Assembly: GCA_944325595.1 (NCBI GenBank)
Contig: CALVAQ010000005.1
Location: 53,831-117,830, forward strand
From: Candidatus Gastranaerophilales bacterium
GTDB taxonomy: Bacteria > Cyanobacteriota > Vampirovibrionia > Gastranaerophilales > Gastranaerophilaceae
Length of the DNA: 64,000 bases
Direction: 5' to 3'
The translations under genes were made by a program, and so were the position numbers. Each line of letters opens with the position of its first letter. Position 1 is the first letter of the stretch. Below, piece after piece: positions 33,294 to 42,016 of this stretch. The notes beneath the pieces were generated by a model. That model was not told the origin of the DNA. It did not search any database and saw only the letters and a list, made by a program, of their open reading frames with translations.

Positions 33294-35277
33294 ATTTTAC
33301 GGTATTTACTACATTTTCGACCGTAAATCCGAATTTTTCAAAAAGAACTTTTGCCGGTGCTGATGCGCCAAATTTGTCCATTGTAACAAGGGCGCCGTCC
33401 AGTCCTGTGTATTTGCCCCAGCCAAAGCCGGATAAAGCTTCAACCGCAACTCTTTTTCTTACAGAATCAGGCAATACGGATTCTTTGTACTCTTTTGACT
33501 GTTTTTCAAATACCTCCATAGAAGGCATACTTACAACTCTGACATCAATATTTTCTTCTCTTAATGCTGATTGCGCCTTAATTGCCAATTCAACTTCCGA
33601 ACCGGTTGCAATAATGATTGCGTCCGGCTGTGCTTTCTTTTCTTTAGAAATAATGTAAGCACCTTTTAGTGCACTTTCACGTCTGGAGATGTTGGTGTCT
33701 ATCTGATTTACGTTTTGTCTTGTCAAAACTAATGCCGTTGGTGTTTTTTTGCTGGTTGCGGCAATATACCATCCTGCCGCAGTCTCTATTGCATCAGCAG
33801 GTCTGTAAACCGTAAAGTTTGGCGTAGAACGAAACATAGCCAGCTGCTCTACCGGTTCGTGGGTCGGTCCGTCTTCTCCGACTCCAATACTGTCATGCGT
33901 AAATATATATGTTACAGGCAGCTCCATAAGTGCGGAAAGTCTTGCCATCGGTTTTAGATAATCGCTGAAAACAAAGAATGTTGCCACATAGCTTTTCAAT
34001 CCGCCGTAAAGTGCTATTCCGTTAGCAATAGCAGCCATTGCCTGTTCTCTTACACCATAATGAATATTTCTGCCCTCAGGGGTGTCTTTTGTATAATCAC
34101 AGCAGCCTTTGAGCTCAGATTTGTTTGATGGTCCCAAATCGGCACTGCCGCCTATCAGGTTTGGCATAATATCTTTTAGTTTATTCAACAATGTGCCGGA
34201 AGTGGTTCTTGTCGCTGCCGGTTTGTCTTCAACTGTCCAAAAATCTTTATTTTCGAATAACTTTTCTGCATCAATTTCTGTAAAATACCTGTCCCAAAGT
34301 GCTTTCATCTCAGGATATTTTTTGAAATAACTTTCAAAAAGATTGTTCCATTTTTTGTATTCCAAAAGATTTTTTTCTGTTAATGAATTGCAATGTTCAT
34401 AGACATCTTTGCCAACACAGAAGGGCTCCGTGCATTCCCAGCCGAGAGTTTTTCTAAGTTCCGCTACGTTTTCGATACCGAGAGGTTCACCGTGCGCACA
34501 GGCTTTGCCCTGCTTTGCCGGACAGCCGTAGCCGATTTTTGTTTTCACCGTAATAAATGACGGTTTTGTCTTTTCGGCTTTAGCTTTTTCGATTGCATTT
34601 GATACTGCATTCAGGTCATTTCCGTCTTCAACCGTCAGTACCTGAAAACCGAAGGCTTCCATTCTTTTTTCAACATTTTCTTTAAATGTAATATCTGTAT
34701 CACCCTCGATAGAGATTTTGTTGCTGTCGTAAAGAACAATGAGCTTGTCCAGCCCCAGTGTTCCCGCAAGAGAAAATGCCTCTGATGAAATACCTTCCAT
34801 CATACAGCCGTCTCCTCCGAGGACGTATGTGTAGTTATCAAAAATCGGGTAGTCCGGTTTGTTGAAAATCTTTGCCAGATGAGCCTGTGCCATAGCCATG
34901 CCGACAGCCATACCCATGCCTGCACCGAGCGGACCTGTTGTCGCTTCAACGCCTGTAGTATGGGCATATTCCGGATGCCCCGGCGTTTTTGAGCCGAACT
35001 GTCTGAAATCTTTTATGTCCTCAATAGTTAACCCGCAGCCGAAAAGATGGTTGAGTGCATACAAAAGTGCAGAACCGTGTCCTGCCGAGAGGATAAATCT
35101 GTCTCTGTTTATCCATTTTGAATCTTTTGGATTAAACTTTAAATGCTTTGCCCAGAGTTCATACGCCATCGGTGCTGCACCAAGCGGAAGTCCGGGGTGC
35201 CCTGAATTTGCTTTTTGAATAGCATCAGCAGCAAGAATCCTGATTGCATTAACAGTTTTTTCCTCTATATTCCTCAT
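33283..35277 (-). CDS. tkt: Transketolase
   Basis: The 664-aa enzyme is full length. N-terminal domain: ANSGHPGLPLG, LSAGHGSALLYALNH and the TPP/Mg site GGDGCMMEGISSEAF with YDSNKISI. Middle domain: GVREQAMAAIANGIAL with E for proton transfer, and HDSIGVGEDGPTHEP. C-terminal domain: ALSGFGWGKYTG. It moves two-carbon units between pentose, triose and tetrose phosphates in the pentose phosphate pathway, in the cytosol. The nearest Shine-Dalgarno candidate is AGGA about 10 nt upstream. It is a single-gene unit; its 3' end overlaps the HD gene. Confidence 0.97.
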   Translation of the reverse strand: MRNIEEKTVNAIRILAADAIQKANSGHPGLPLGAAPMAYELWAKHLKFNPKDSKWINRDRFILSAGHGSALLYALNHLFGCGLTIEDIKDFRQFGSKTPGHPEYAHTTGVEATTGPLGAGMGMAVGMAMAQAHLAKIFNKPDYPIFDNYTYVLGGDGCMMEGISSEAFSLAGTLGLDKLIVLYDSNKISIEGDTDITFKENVEKRMEAFGFQVLTVEDGNDLNAVSNAIEKAKAEKTKPSFITVKTKIGYGCPAKQGKACAHGEPLGIENVAELRKTLGWECTEPFCVGKDVYEHCNSLTEKNLLEYKKWNNLFESYFKKYPEMKALWDRYFTEIDAEKLFENKDFWTVEDKPAATRTTSGTLLNKLKDIMPNLIGGSADLGPSNKSELKGCCDYTKDTPEGRNIHYGVREQAMAAIANGIALYGGLKSYVATFFVFSDYLKPMARLSALMELPVTYIFTHDSIGVGEDGPTHEPVEQLAMFRSTPNFTVYRPADAIETAAGWYIAATSKKTPTALVLTRQNVNQIDTNISRRESALKGAYIISKEKKAQPDAIIIATGSEVELAIKAQSALREENIDVRVVSMPSMEVFEKQSKEYKESVLPDSVRKRVAVEALSGFGWGKYTGLDGALVTMDKFGASAPAKVLFEKFGFTVENVVNTVKSIL

Positions 35278-35404
35278 TTCGGGAGTATCCTATTTGTGTG
35301 TTTTTCGTGTATACAAAATAATACCACTTTTTTGAGTATTTATAAACAAAATTATAAATAAAATAGTATTATAATTAATATATATTTAAATTTTGGAGTT
35401 ATAA

Positions 35405-35878
35405 ATGGACTACAAAACAAATGTAATGCGTATTTTAGACAAACATAAAATCCAATACAATCACTATTGCTATGCAAATACAGATGCAATAAGCGGTATC
35501 GAGGTTGCAACGGCTCTCGGGCAGAACCCGGACAAGGTTTTTAAAACCCTTGTAACACAGGGAAAGTCAGGACAATATCATGTTTTTATGGTGCCTGTTG
35601 CAAAAGAACTTGATATGAAAAAAGCTGCCCACGCAGCAGGTGAAAAATCTGTTGAAATGATAAAACAAAAAGATTTGCTGGCTGTTTCAGGCTATATACA
35701 TGGCGGATGTTCTCCAATCGGGATGAAAAAACTTTATCCTACAATTGCAGATAGTACGGCTGAATGTTTTGATACAATAATTTTTAGTGCGGGCAAAATA
35801 GGATATCAGGTTGAGTTGAGTTTTGAAAATCTCAACAAGGTTATAAAAGTCACTTCTGCTGATATTTGTAAAGACTAA
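35405..35878 (+). CDS. ybaK: Cys-tRNA(Pro) deacylase, YbaK/EbsC type
   Basis: The 157-aa protein matches the YbaK family: TNVMRILDKHKIQYNHYCY, the key lysine in VFKTLVTQGK, and GYIHGGCSPIGMKKLYPTI. It hydrolyses mischarged Cys-tRNA(Pro), guarding translation in the cytosol. The start follows TTTGGAGTTATAA. It is a single-gene unit whose stop lies 2 nt from that of the converging gene at 35881. Confidence 0.92.
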   Translation: MDYKTNVMRILDKHKIQYNHYCYANTDAISGIEVATALGQNPDKVFKTLVTQGKSGQYHVFMVPVAKELDMKKAAHAAGEKSVEMIKQKDLLAVSGYIHGGCSPIGMKKLYPTIADSTAECFDTIIFSAGKIGYQVELSFENLNKVIKVTSADICKD

Positions 35879-35880
35879 AA

Positions 35881-36519
35881 TTACAACTGGTGATAGTCGG
35901 TATAGACATCGCTTGCATCGTTTCTTGAATTGATTAGCAAAAGCGGATTTTGGAAATCAATCGGAACAAAAAGCAGCAAATCTGACTGTTCCAACGGCGG
36001 CAGTGTGAGTTCGCAAATTACATTTTTCTTAATTTTCTTAAACTCTTTTCTCATTTTTTTGTGAGAAAAAAATTCTTCCGTCTTTTGCTGCGGGTATATT
36101 CCGAGCATCCCTGCTCCGGCAGCAACCGCACCTGCTGTAGCAAGAACGCATATCAAACTTTTGTGTGCTTTTGCAACGGGTCCCGTTCCTACATCTTCTT
36201 TGTAATTGTCTGTTGCAAGTTGTGCCGGTACTGCCATAAGCTCTTTAAAAGACAAACCCGATGCAATAAGCTTTTCTACTGACTCGTTAGCTATTTTGTT
36301 AGACGGTATAATTACGTCAACTGCGGCATCAGTGTTGTTTGTGACGGTAATTTGAAAAGCTCTGAAATCATTTTTTAAGTCACTTTTCAAATCCAGTTCA
36401 GATGCTTCAATACTGACAAGTTCCGGCTTATCCGCCCAGCCGGTAGTGTCAACGGAAAATGCAAATGCAGTATTTAATGTAAACAAAATTGCCAGAAACA
36501 GCGCAACTAATTTTTTCAT
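35881..36519 (-). CDS. Exported protein of unknown function
   Basis: The 212-aa protein starts with a clear signal peptide (MKKLVALFLAILFTLNTAFA, then FSVDTTGW). Residues about 55-65 and 75-95 look like beta-strand/short helix segments. A hydrophobic Ala/Gly stretch at about 124-146 (SLICVLATAGAVAAGAGML) may cross the membrane. The tail ends DASDVYTDYHQL. It is secreted or anchored in the inner membrane with its bulk outside the cytosol. The family is not recognised. The gene stands alone between ybaK (convergent) and a DMT transporter (divergent). Confidence 0.6.
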   Translation of the reverse strand: MKKLVALFLAILFTLNTAFAFSVDTTGWADKPELVSIEASELDLKSDLKNDFRAFQITVTNNTDAAVDVIIPSNKIANESVEKLIASGLSFKELMAVPAQLATDNYKEDVGTGPVAKAHKSLICVLATAGAVAAGAGMLGIYPQQKTEEFFSHKKMRKEFKKIKKNVICELTLPPLEQSDLLLFVPIDFQNPLLLINSRNDASDVYTDYHQL

Positions 36520-36561
36520 AAGATTATTTTACTTCAAATTTCGGTATTTGTATATTTTTTA

Positions 36562-36590
36562 CTGACAAAAAAATCAGTAAAATTTATAAT
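36562..36590 (+). promoter_or_regulatory. Promoter of the DMT transporter, nearly leaderless
   Basis: CTGACA at 36562-36567, a 17-bp spacer and a perfect TATAAT at 36585-36590. The expected start of transcription is about 36597-36601, at the ATG itself. ACTGA and TCAGT form an inverted repeat around the -35. Confidence 0.65.
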
Positions 36591-36600
36591 ATTATACATT

Positions 36601-37482
36601 ATGTATTTATTCGTTCTCTCGATTGCCGTAATAATTCGAATTTTTTCTAACAGTCTGGCAAATGTCTTTCAAAAAAAGCTTGCCATGAGAGTTTTTAGTC
36701 CGTTTTGTGTGAATGCACTGACATATTTTGTTTTGTCGGCAGTTTGTATTCCGCTTATCCTTTTTAGCGGCAGTATCGAACTATCACAAAGTTTTTGGAC
36801 TAACTCTCTGATTGTCGGGATACTTGGCGCACTGGGCAACGGGTTTTTAATTAAAGCTCTTGAAAAAGGAGAACTTTCGGTTCTCGGTCCTATAAATGCA
36901 TACAAAGCTGTTGTAGGGCTGGTTTTTGGTGTGTTTCTTTTAAAAGAATTACCGAATATAGCTGCTGTTTCAGGCATGGTTCTAATCATTGCCGGAAGCT
37001 ACTTTGTGCTGGATACACTAGAGGAAAAGTTTAGTTTTTCTCTTTTGAAAAATAAACAAATTCAATACAGGTTTCTTGCCTTGTTGTTCAGTGCAGCAGA
37101 GGCTGTTTTTATCAAAAAGGTCATTCTTGCTTCCTCTGTTTTGTATGCGTTTGTCTCCTGGTGTTTTTTCGGTGCTTTGTTTTCGCTTGTTCTTGCAAAA
37201 ATATCAGGAATACACTTTTCAAAAGAACTTTCCGGTCTCAAAATGCCATATGCCATTCGTTATCTTTTATGCATAGTAATTTGTGCAGGATTGATGCAGT
37301 ATGCCACAAATTTTGTATTTGAAAGAATGAATGTAGCTTATGCCCTGTCTTTGTTCCAGTTGAGTTCGATTGTGAGTGTACTTTTCGGGTTCGGAATTTT
37401 TAAAGAAAAGGATATAAGAAAAAAACTTTTAGGCACTTCTATAATGATTCTGGGTGCAGTATTGATAATATTGTATAATTAA
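36601..37482 (+). CDS. EamA/DMT superfamily transporter
   Basis: The 293-aa protein has about ten hydrophobic helices in two homologous halves, with the short conserved charged positions of the EamA family (KALEKGELSVLGPINAYKAVV in the first half, YALSLFQLSSIVSVLFG in the second). Such proteins export amino acids, nucleotides or other metabolites through the inner membrane; the substrate is not readable. It has no Shine-Dalgarno, and the promoter places the transcript start at or within a few bases of the ATG. It abuts the following gene with no gap. Confidence 0.8.
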   Translation: MYLFVLSIAVIIRIFSNSLANVFQKKLAMRVFSPFCVNALTYFVLSAVCIPLILFSGSIELSQSFWTNSLIVGILGALGNGFLIKALEKGELSVLGPINAYKAVVGLVFGVFLLKELPNIAAVSGMVLIIAGSYFVLDTLEEKFSFSLLKNKQIQYRFLALLFSAAEAVFIKKVILASSVLYAFVSWCFFGALFSLVLAKISGIHFSKELSGLKMPYAIRYLLCIVICAGLMQYATNFVFERMNVAYALSLFQLSSIVSVLFGFGIFKEKDIRKKLLGTSIMILGAVLIILYN

Positions 37483-38160
37483 ATGGTGTTTGAAAATATA
37501 AAAAACAGTATAGATTTTTTTATCAGAAACAAAACAAAGTTTTCCAGAAAAAACTTTGTTGAAAAAGACGAAAAAATATTGTTTCGCAATTATCTGGAAA
37601 ATTTGTATACATATGATATTTTGGAACAATGTCTGGACAAACACCAGTCTGATAGCGCAAAAATTCTTGATATAGGTTCAAAAAACTGGTTTTATGCAAA
37701 AGGCGAGTATAGTTTTTTCAAAAGTTTTGTGCAGACCCCCTGTCTGGATGGTGTAGAAATTGATGCTTTCAGGCTATACAGCAATTTGTATTCCCGGTAT
37801 GAGTCAGCAAAGTTTTATACAAAAAATCTTAAAAACACAAATTACATAGCTGGTGACTTGCTTTCGATAAGCGATACTTATGATTATATAATCTGGTTTT
37901 TGCCGTTTGTTACGATTGAACCTTTAAAATACTGGGGGCTGCCGGAAAAATATTTTATGCCCGAAAAACTGCTGTATCATGCCTTTTCTTTGCTAAAAAA
38001 CGGCGGACAAATGCTCATTGTAAATCAGGGAGAAAAAGAAGCTTCTGCACAAAAGCTGCTTTTTGAAAAATTGAATATAAAATACACGGAAAAAGGGATT
38101 GTTAAAAGCGATTTTTTGGAGTACAAAAACGATAGATACGCATTTGTGACAGACAGATAG
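37483..38160 (+). CDS. SAM-dependent methyltransferase-like protein
   Basis: The 225-aa protein has a glycine-poor but recognisable motif I, ILDIGSKNWFYAKG, an acidic motif II (GVEIDAFRLYS), YIAGDLLSISDTYDYIIWFLPF, and LLKNGGQMLIVNQGE. This order fits a class I methyltransferase fold. The acceptor is unknown. The start codon follows directly on the stop of the transporter gene, so the two are translated together. There is no signal peptide. Confidence 0.65.
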   Translation: MVFENIKNSIDFFIRNKTKFSRKNFVEKDEKILFRNYLENLYTYDILEQCLDKHQSDSAKILDIGSKNWFYAKGEYSFFKSFVQTPCLDGVEIDAFRLYSNLYSRYESAKFYTKNLKNTNYIAGDLLSISDTYDYIIWFLPFVTIEPLKYWGLPEKYFMPEKLLYHAFSLLKNGGQMLIVNQGEKEASAQKLLFEKLNIKYTEKGIVKSDFLEYKNDRYAFVTDR

Positions 38161-38199
38161 AATTTTTCCTCAAATACAATACAGAACGGAGTTTATAAT

Positions 38200-39939
38200 A
38201 TGACAAAGAATTTTGAATTGAACCTTTCTCATGAAGAACTTGTAAAAAGAACATCAAAAGACTGTCTTATACCGAAAGAAATGCTGAAAGAAGACAGCAA
38301 AGAATATGCAGCTCTCGCTGACGGAGACAAAGAAGCGTTGAAACATCTTGTCAAAGCGGCAAAAGCCATAGATAAAGTTTTTATGCAGCAGGACAACCCT
38401 GACAACCTCGAGTTTAAGGCATATCTTGAGGAAGAAGCGCAAAAAGGCAATGAAGATGCTCAAATGACACTGACTCTTTTCAATGCACAAATCGGTATGA
38501 ATGCTGTTGACTCTGAAGCTAACAAGATATTTCTTGCAAAAAATACAAAAGAACTTCCCGGCAAAGGCTTCTATCCGACAGATTTGTCAAAAGAAGAGTT
38601 TCATAAAATTCTCATTGATATGCTCAACAGCGGAGATGTTGAAGAAGTAAAAAATATCCTGAACCAACGCTCCATGGTAGTCAGAGACGGAAACAAACTA
38701 AAAGCCGTTGATTATACCGAATATTTCAAAAAAGAATTTGAATACATAGCCGATGAGCTTGAAGCAGCTGCAGAAGTTTCCACAAATGAAGATTTCAACA
38801 AATATCTCAAGCTTCAGGCAATTGCTCTTTGTGAAAACAATCCAAACAACGATGCCTATGCCGACAAGAAGTGGGCAGAACTTCAGGATACCCCGCTGGA
38901 GTTTACAATTTCAAGAGAGCAGTATGCTGATGAATTGACAGGAACGGTTGTTGAAAACGAGGAACTGAAAAACCTGCTTGAGCAAAACAACATTGAACCG
39001 ATTTCAAAAGACTCAATAGGAATTAGAGTGGGTATAGTCAACAAAGAAGGTACCGAAAAACTTCTTGAAATAAAAAAATATATGCCGACACTTGCTCAGC
39101 ATATGCCGTACAACGACGAATATGAACAAAATATCGGTCACGGCGATGAAGAAAAGCAAACAATGGTGGATGTTGATATAGTCACTCTGAGAGGAGACGA
39201 AGGCACTTACAGAGGCGGTATTACACTCGCTCAAAATCTGCCTAACAATGACAAACCTTCTTTGAAAATAGGCGGCGGCAGAAGAAATGTCTACCACAGA
39301 CAAATTCGTATCAGCACAAGCCCGGAAGCAAAAGAGAGAAGACAGAAAAGACTTGATGCCACACTGGCTAAGGATTTACACAAATACTACAATCAGGAAG
39401 CAGATCACTGGTTTACCATAGGTCATGAAAATGTTCACTCTCTGGGACCTAAGTCAGGAACAGAGGCTCTCGGCAAATACAAAAATATAATAGAAGAAAA
39501 CAAAGCTGATATGGGTTCTCTTGCCTTGCTGGATGTTCTTGTTGAACTCGGCATGTATAATGAAGAAGAAAAAAAACAGATAATTGTTACATATGCCGCA
39601 GATAACTTTTTAAAGGCAAAGCCCACGCTTTCTCAGGCACACAGAGTCAGAACCGTTATGCAGACAAAATATTTCCTTGAAAACAAGGCTGTATGGCTGA
39701 ATGATGAAGGGCTCATAGAACTGGATATGGACAAAATGGTTCCTACAGCACAAAAAATGCTCTCGGAAATCATACGTGTCCAGCTCTCAAAAGACTTTGC
39801 CACAGGTGAAAAATATGTTCTTGATAATTTTGTCTGGACAGACGAGATGGAAACGATTTCTAAAAAACTCAAAGAAATAGACAAATCTCTAAACGGAATA
39901 CTCAAAACTCCTTTGGCAGACAAGCTTGCTGCTGAATAG
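38200..39939 (+). CDS. Unknown protein with M49-like HEXXH metallopeptidase motif
   Basis: The 579-aa protein has a zinc-peptidase core: HWFTIGHENVHSLGPKSG, with H409-E410-x-x-H413, and IIEENKAD with E432/E433 about 20 residues on, as in gluzincins of the dipeptidyl-peptidase III (M49) group. The first 330 residues are helical and unrecognised, with a Glu/Lys-rich start. There is no signal peptide, so it should be cytosolic. It has a good CGGAG Shine-Dalgarno. A terminator follows. Peptidase activity and substrate are inferred from motifs only. Confidence 0.65.
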   Translation: MTKNFELNLSHEELVKRTSKDCLIPKEMLKEDSKEYAALADGDKEALKHLVKAAKAIDKVFMQQDNPDNLEFKAYLEEEAQKGNEDAQMTLTLFNAQIGMNAVDSEANKIFLAKNTKELPGKGFYPTDLSKEEFHKILIDMLNSGDVEEVKNILNQRSMVVRDGNKLKAVDYTEYFKKEFEYIADELEAAAEVSTNEDFNKYLKLQAIALCENNPNNDAYADKKWAELQDTPLEFTISREQYADELTGTVVENEELKNLLEQNNIEPISKDSIGIRVGIVNKEGTEKLLEIKKYMPTLAQHMPYNDEYEQNIGHGDEEKQTMVDVDIVTLRGDEGTYRGGITLAQNLPNNDKPSLKIGGGRRNVYHRQIRISTSPEAKERRQKRLDATLAKDLHKYYNQEADHWFTIGHENVHSLGPKSGTEALGKYKNIIEENKADMGSLALLDVLVELGMYNEEEKKQIIVTYAADNFLKAKPTLSQAHRVRTVMQTKYFLENKAVWLNDEGLIELDMDKMVPTAQKMLSEIIRVQLSKDFATGEKYVLDNFVWTDEMETISKKLKEIDKSLNGILKTPLADKLAAE

Positions 39940-39959
39940 ATTTTGGGTTTTGTAAAGTT

Positions 39960-39970
39960 TTTGTTACAAA
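39960..39970. promoter_or_regulatory. TTTGTTACAAA palindrome (candidate operator)
   Basis: Third exact copy of the 11-bp palindrome, 77 bp before the start of the GH73-like gene at 40047 and upstream of the terminator hairpin at 39996. Confidence 0.42.
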
Positions 39971-39995
39971 AAATATCTATCAAAAGTCAATTTTT

Positions 39996-40037
39996 ATCCC
40001 TTACTTGTTTTTATATAAGTAAGGGATATTATTTTTA
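39996..40037 (+). terminator. Intrinsic terminator overlapping next gene's leader
   Basis: ATCCCTTACTT (39996-40006) pairs with AAGTAAGGGAT (40018-40028) and is followed by ATTATTTTT. The 40047 gene's Shine-Dalgarno AGAGGAAA follows immediately, so the hairpin may also act in the next gene's leader. Confidence 0.75.
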
Positions 40038-40046
40038 GAGGAAATT

Positions 40047-40874
40047 ATGGGCATAGAAAACGTAAATAACAATCTGATTCCGAATTGGAACTCAACAGTG
40101 CCATCTATACCAGCAGGGGTTGATAATTCAAGCTGGAATCTTTTTGGTACAACTATCCCTAATTTTAATTTTACGGGTAATGAACTGTTGTTTAATTATC
40201 AAATGCCGGCAATGGATTCGTTCGGCTTAAATAATTTCAATTTTTCAATGCCGCAGATGAATTTCAACAATGCCGATTGGCAGGCAGGATTGGAAAAGGC
40301 TGTTCAAATGCAAGATGAATATGTGAATAATTATTTAGAAAATATGAAAGCAATGTTTGCAAAAATGATGCCAAATACACCGCCTAATAATCCGCAAAAT
40401 CCAGGCAATAATGCAAATTACGGTAATTACAATTTTGATGTTTCGACAACAAAATACGAAGGAAAAGCAAAAGATTTGAACAAACATCTCGACGGTGTAT
40501 TAAAAGGTAAGGGCAAAACACTGCTTGCACTTCAGGAAAAGTATGGCATAAACGCTGCATTCCTTGCCGCTCTTGTAAACCATGAAAGTGCAAACGGAAA
40601 GAGCAATGCCGCTTTGAACAAAAACAACGTTGCGGGAATAATGTCAGCAGAAAGCGGATATTCGGAGCTCAGAACTTTCAGCAGCGTAGATGAATGTCTT
40701 GAATATGTGGCAAAATTGTTGTCGCAAAGTTATATTTCACAGGGATTAACTACGATTTCTCAAATACATTCAAAATACTGCCCGATAGGAGCCGACAATG
40801 ATCCTACAGGACTGAACGCAAATTGGGGAAGTTCAATAAGTAAATTAACAAACGAGTACATGGCAGCAGTGTAA
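40047..40874 (+). CDS. GH73-like glucosaminidase / lysozyme-like protein without signal peptide
   Basis: The 275-aa protein has an Asn/Phe/Met-rich N-terminus (1-125) carrying NFTG at 41-44, a Pro/Asn linker, and a C-terminal glucosaminidase-like domain. That domain shows E180 in FLAALVNHESANGKSNAALN, VAGIMSAES, SVDECLEYVAKLLSQSYI and DPTGLNANW. This fits peptidoglycan-hydrolase folds (GH73/lysozyme-like). No signal peptide is visible, so how it leaves the cell, if it does, is open. The start follows AGAGGAAATT. The function in wall turnover or lysis is inferred. Confidence 0.75.
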   Translation: MGIENVNNNLIPNWNSTVPSIPAGVDNSSWNLFGTTIPNFNFTGNELLFNYQMPAMDSFGLNNFNFSMPQMNFNNADWQAGLEKAVQMQDEYVNNYLENMKAMFAKMMPNTPPNNPQNPGNNANYGNYNFDVSTTKYEGKAKDLNKHLDGVLKGKGKTLLALQEKYGINAAFLAALVNHESANGKSNAALNKNNVAGIMSAESGYSELRTFSSVDECLEYVAKLLSQSYISQGLTTISQIHSKYCPIGADNDPTGLNANWGSSISKLTNEYMAAV

Positions 40875-40875
40875 A

Positions 40876-41880
40876 CTAGATACTGCGGACTTTTTTCCAG
40901 ACGGCAGGTAGATATACATCTTTTGATTCTTTAGTATAAATCAGACCCTCCGGTATTTTGTCATAATATACCGGTTCAAATCCGCTCTTGTATAACAATT
41001 TATGTATAACAGAACTATCATAAACTTTTATTCTTTTGTCTTTCTGATAATGATAGTGACAGTCTTTGAGCAACATGTCATTATATATATGGTCAATCGG
41101 AAGATTTCCCAGAACAAAAATACCGTCTTTGGATAGAACTATATTTATTTTTCTGAACAATAGGAGTAAATTTTCCATTGTTTCTGCGGATAATTTGCCA
41201 AATGCCCTGCTGCCGCCAGTAAGGTGGTAAAGTGCATTTTGGAAAATTACCGCATTGCTTTTTTCAGGCAGCAAGTATTTATTTATATCGTTTATATCTC
41301 CGTATTTAAAATCAATCACATCTTTTGTGTATTTTTCATCAGGTTTTACAACGACGCCCCACGGCTGGCTAATCATATTGTGGCGATGACGTTCTTCAAA
41401 GGTTTTTAATTTGTTGTAGTCGCACTCGGGCAGATATTTAAAAAATGTTTCACGGATTTTTTTTGCTTTCTGTGCTGACACTGTACTATCTCCTTCAAAA
41501 TGCGGAAACAGCATTGCTTCGCAAATTACATTATCCTCAACAAGGTAAAGAGGCGCTTCCATTTTTGCAAATACTTCTTTGAAGTCATAGCCCGTTATTT
41601 TGTACTTTTTATCTTTGTTATAATCATCCAGCATGACCAGCAGACTATATGGCTTTTGTCCTGTAGAACAGCCGAATTCGTCTATTTTTGCTCCGTTGGG
41701 GAATGTTTTGACGAGGTAATCACGAACAAACTCAAGAGTCTCAAAATCTCTCATAAAAGCGGTTTTGTTGTTCAATTCCAAATCGTTATATCCCTGTCTG
41801 TACAAATGGGTATTGCCCATATAAGCGCCAAAAGCAGGTCTGTTTTTGTTCGTGTATGAGATTGTGTTAAATCTTATCAT
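40876..41880 (-). CDS. CheR-like SAM methyltransferase with N-terminal AFGA motif
   Basis: The 334-aa protein shows DEFGCSTGQKPYSLLVML, close to the CheR methyltransferase motif I, then YKITGYDFKEVFAKME and NAVIFQNALYHL. A C-terminal segment (LSKDGIFVLGNLPIDHIYND) fits the last strand-loop of the fold. It lacks the CheR N-terminal helical domain, and no chemotaxis gene is nearby. The N-terminus has A16-F-G-A, shared with other proteins of this window. Its stop lies 1 nt from that of the converging gene at 40874. Confidence 0.65.
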   Translation of the reverse strand: MIRFNTISYTNKNRPAFGAYMGNTHLYRQGYNDLELNNKTAFMRDFETLEFVRDYLVKTFPNGAKIDEFGCSTGQKPYSLLVMLDDYNKDKKYKITGYDFKEVFAKMEAPLYLVEDNVICEAMLFPHFEGDSTVSAQKAKKIRETFFKYLPECDYNKLKTFEERHRHNMISQPWGVVVKPDEKYTKDVIDFKYGDINDINKYLLPEKSNAVIFQNALYHLTGGSRAFGKLSAETMENLLLLFRKINIVLSKDGIFVLGNLPIDHIYNDMLLKDCHYHYQKDKRIKVYDSSVIHKLLYKSGFEPVYYDKIPEGLIYTKESKDVYLPAVWKKVRSI

Positions 41881-42016
41881 TACAATTAAATAATTTCCGT
41901 GAATTTTCTTCTAAAATATCTTTCTGAAAAACAAAATCACCTGAATAAAAAAAATTGCTAGCCTGTATCATTAAAAGGCAAATAATTTATAATATAATTA
42001 CAAAGAAGGGGTAATA

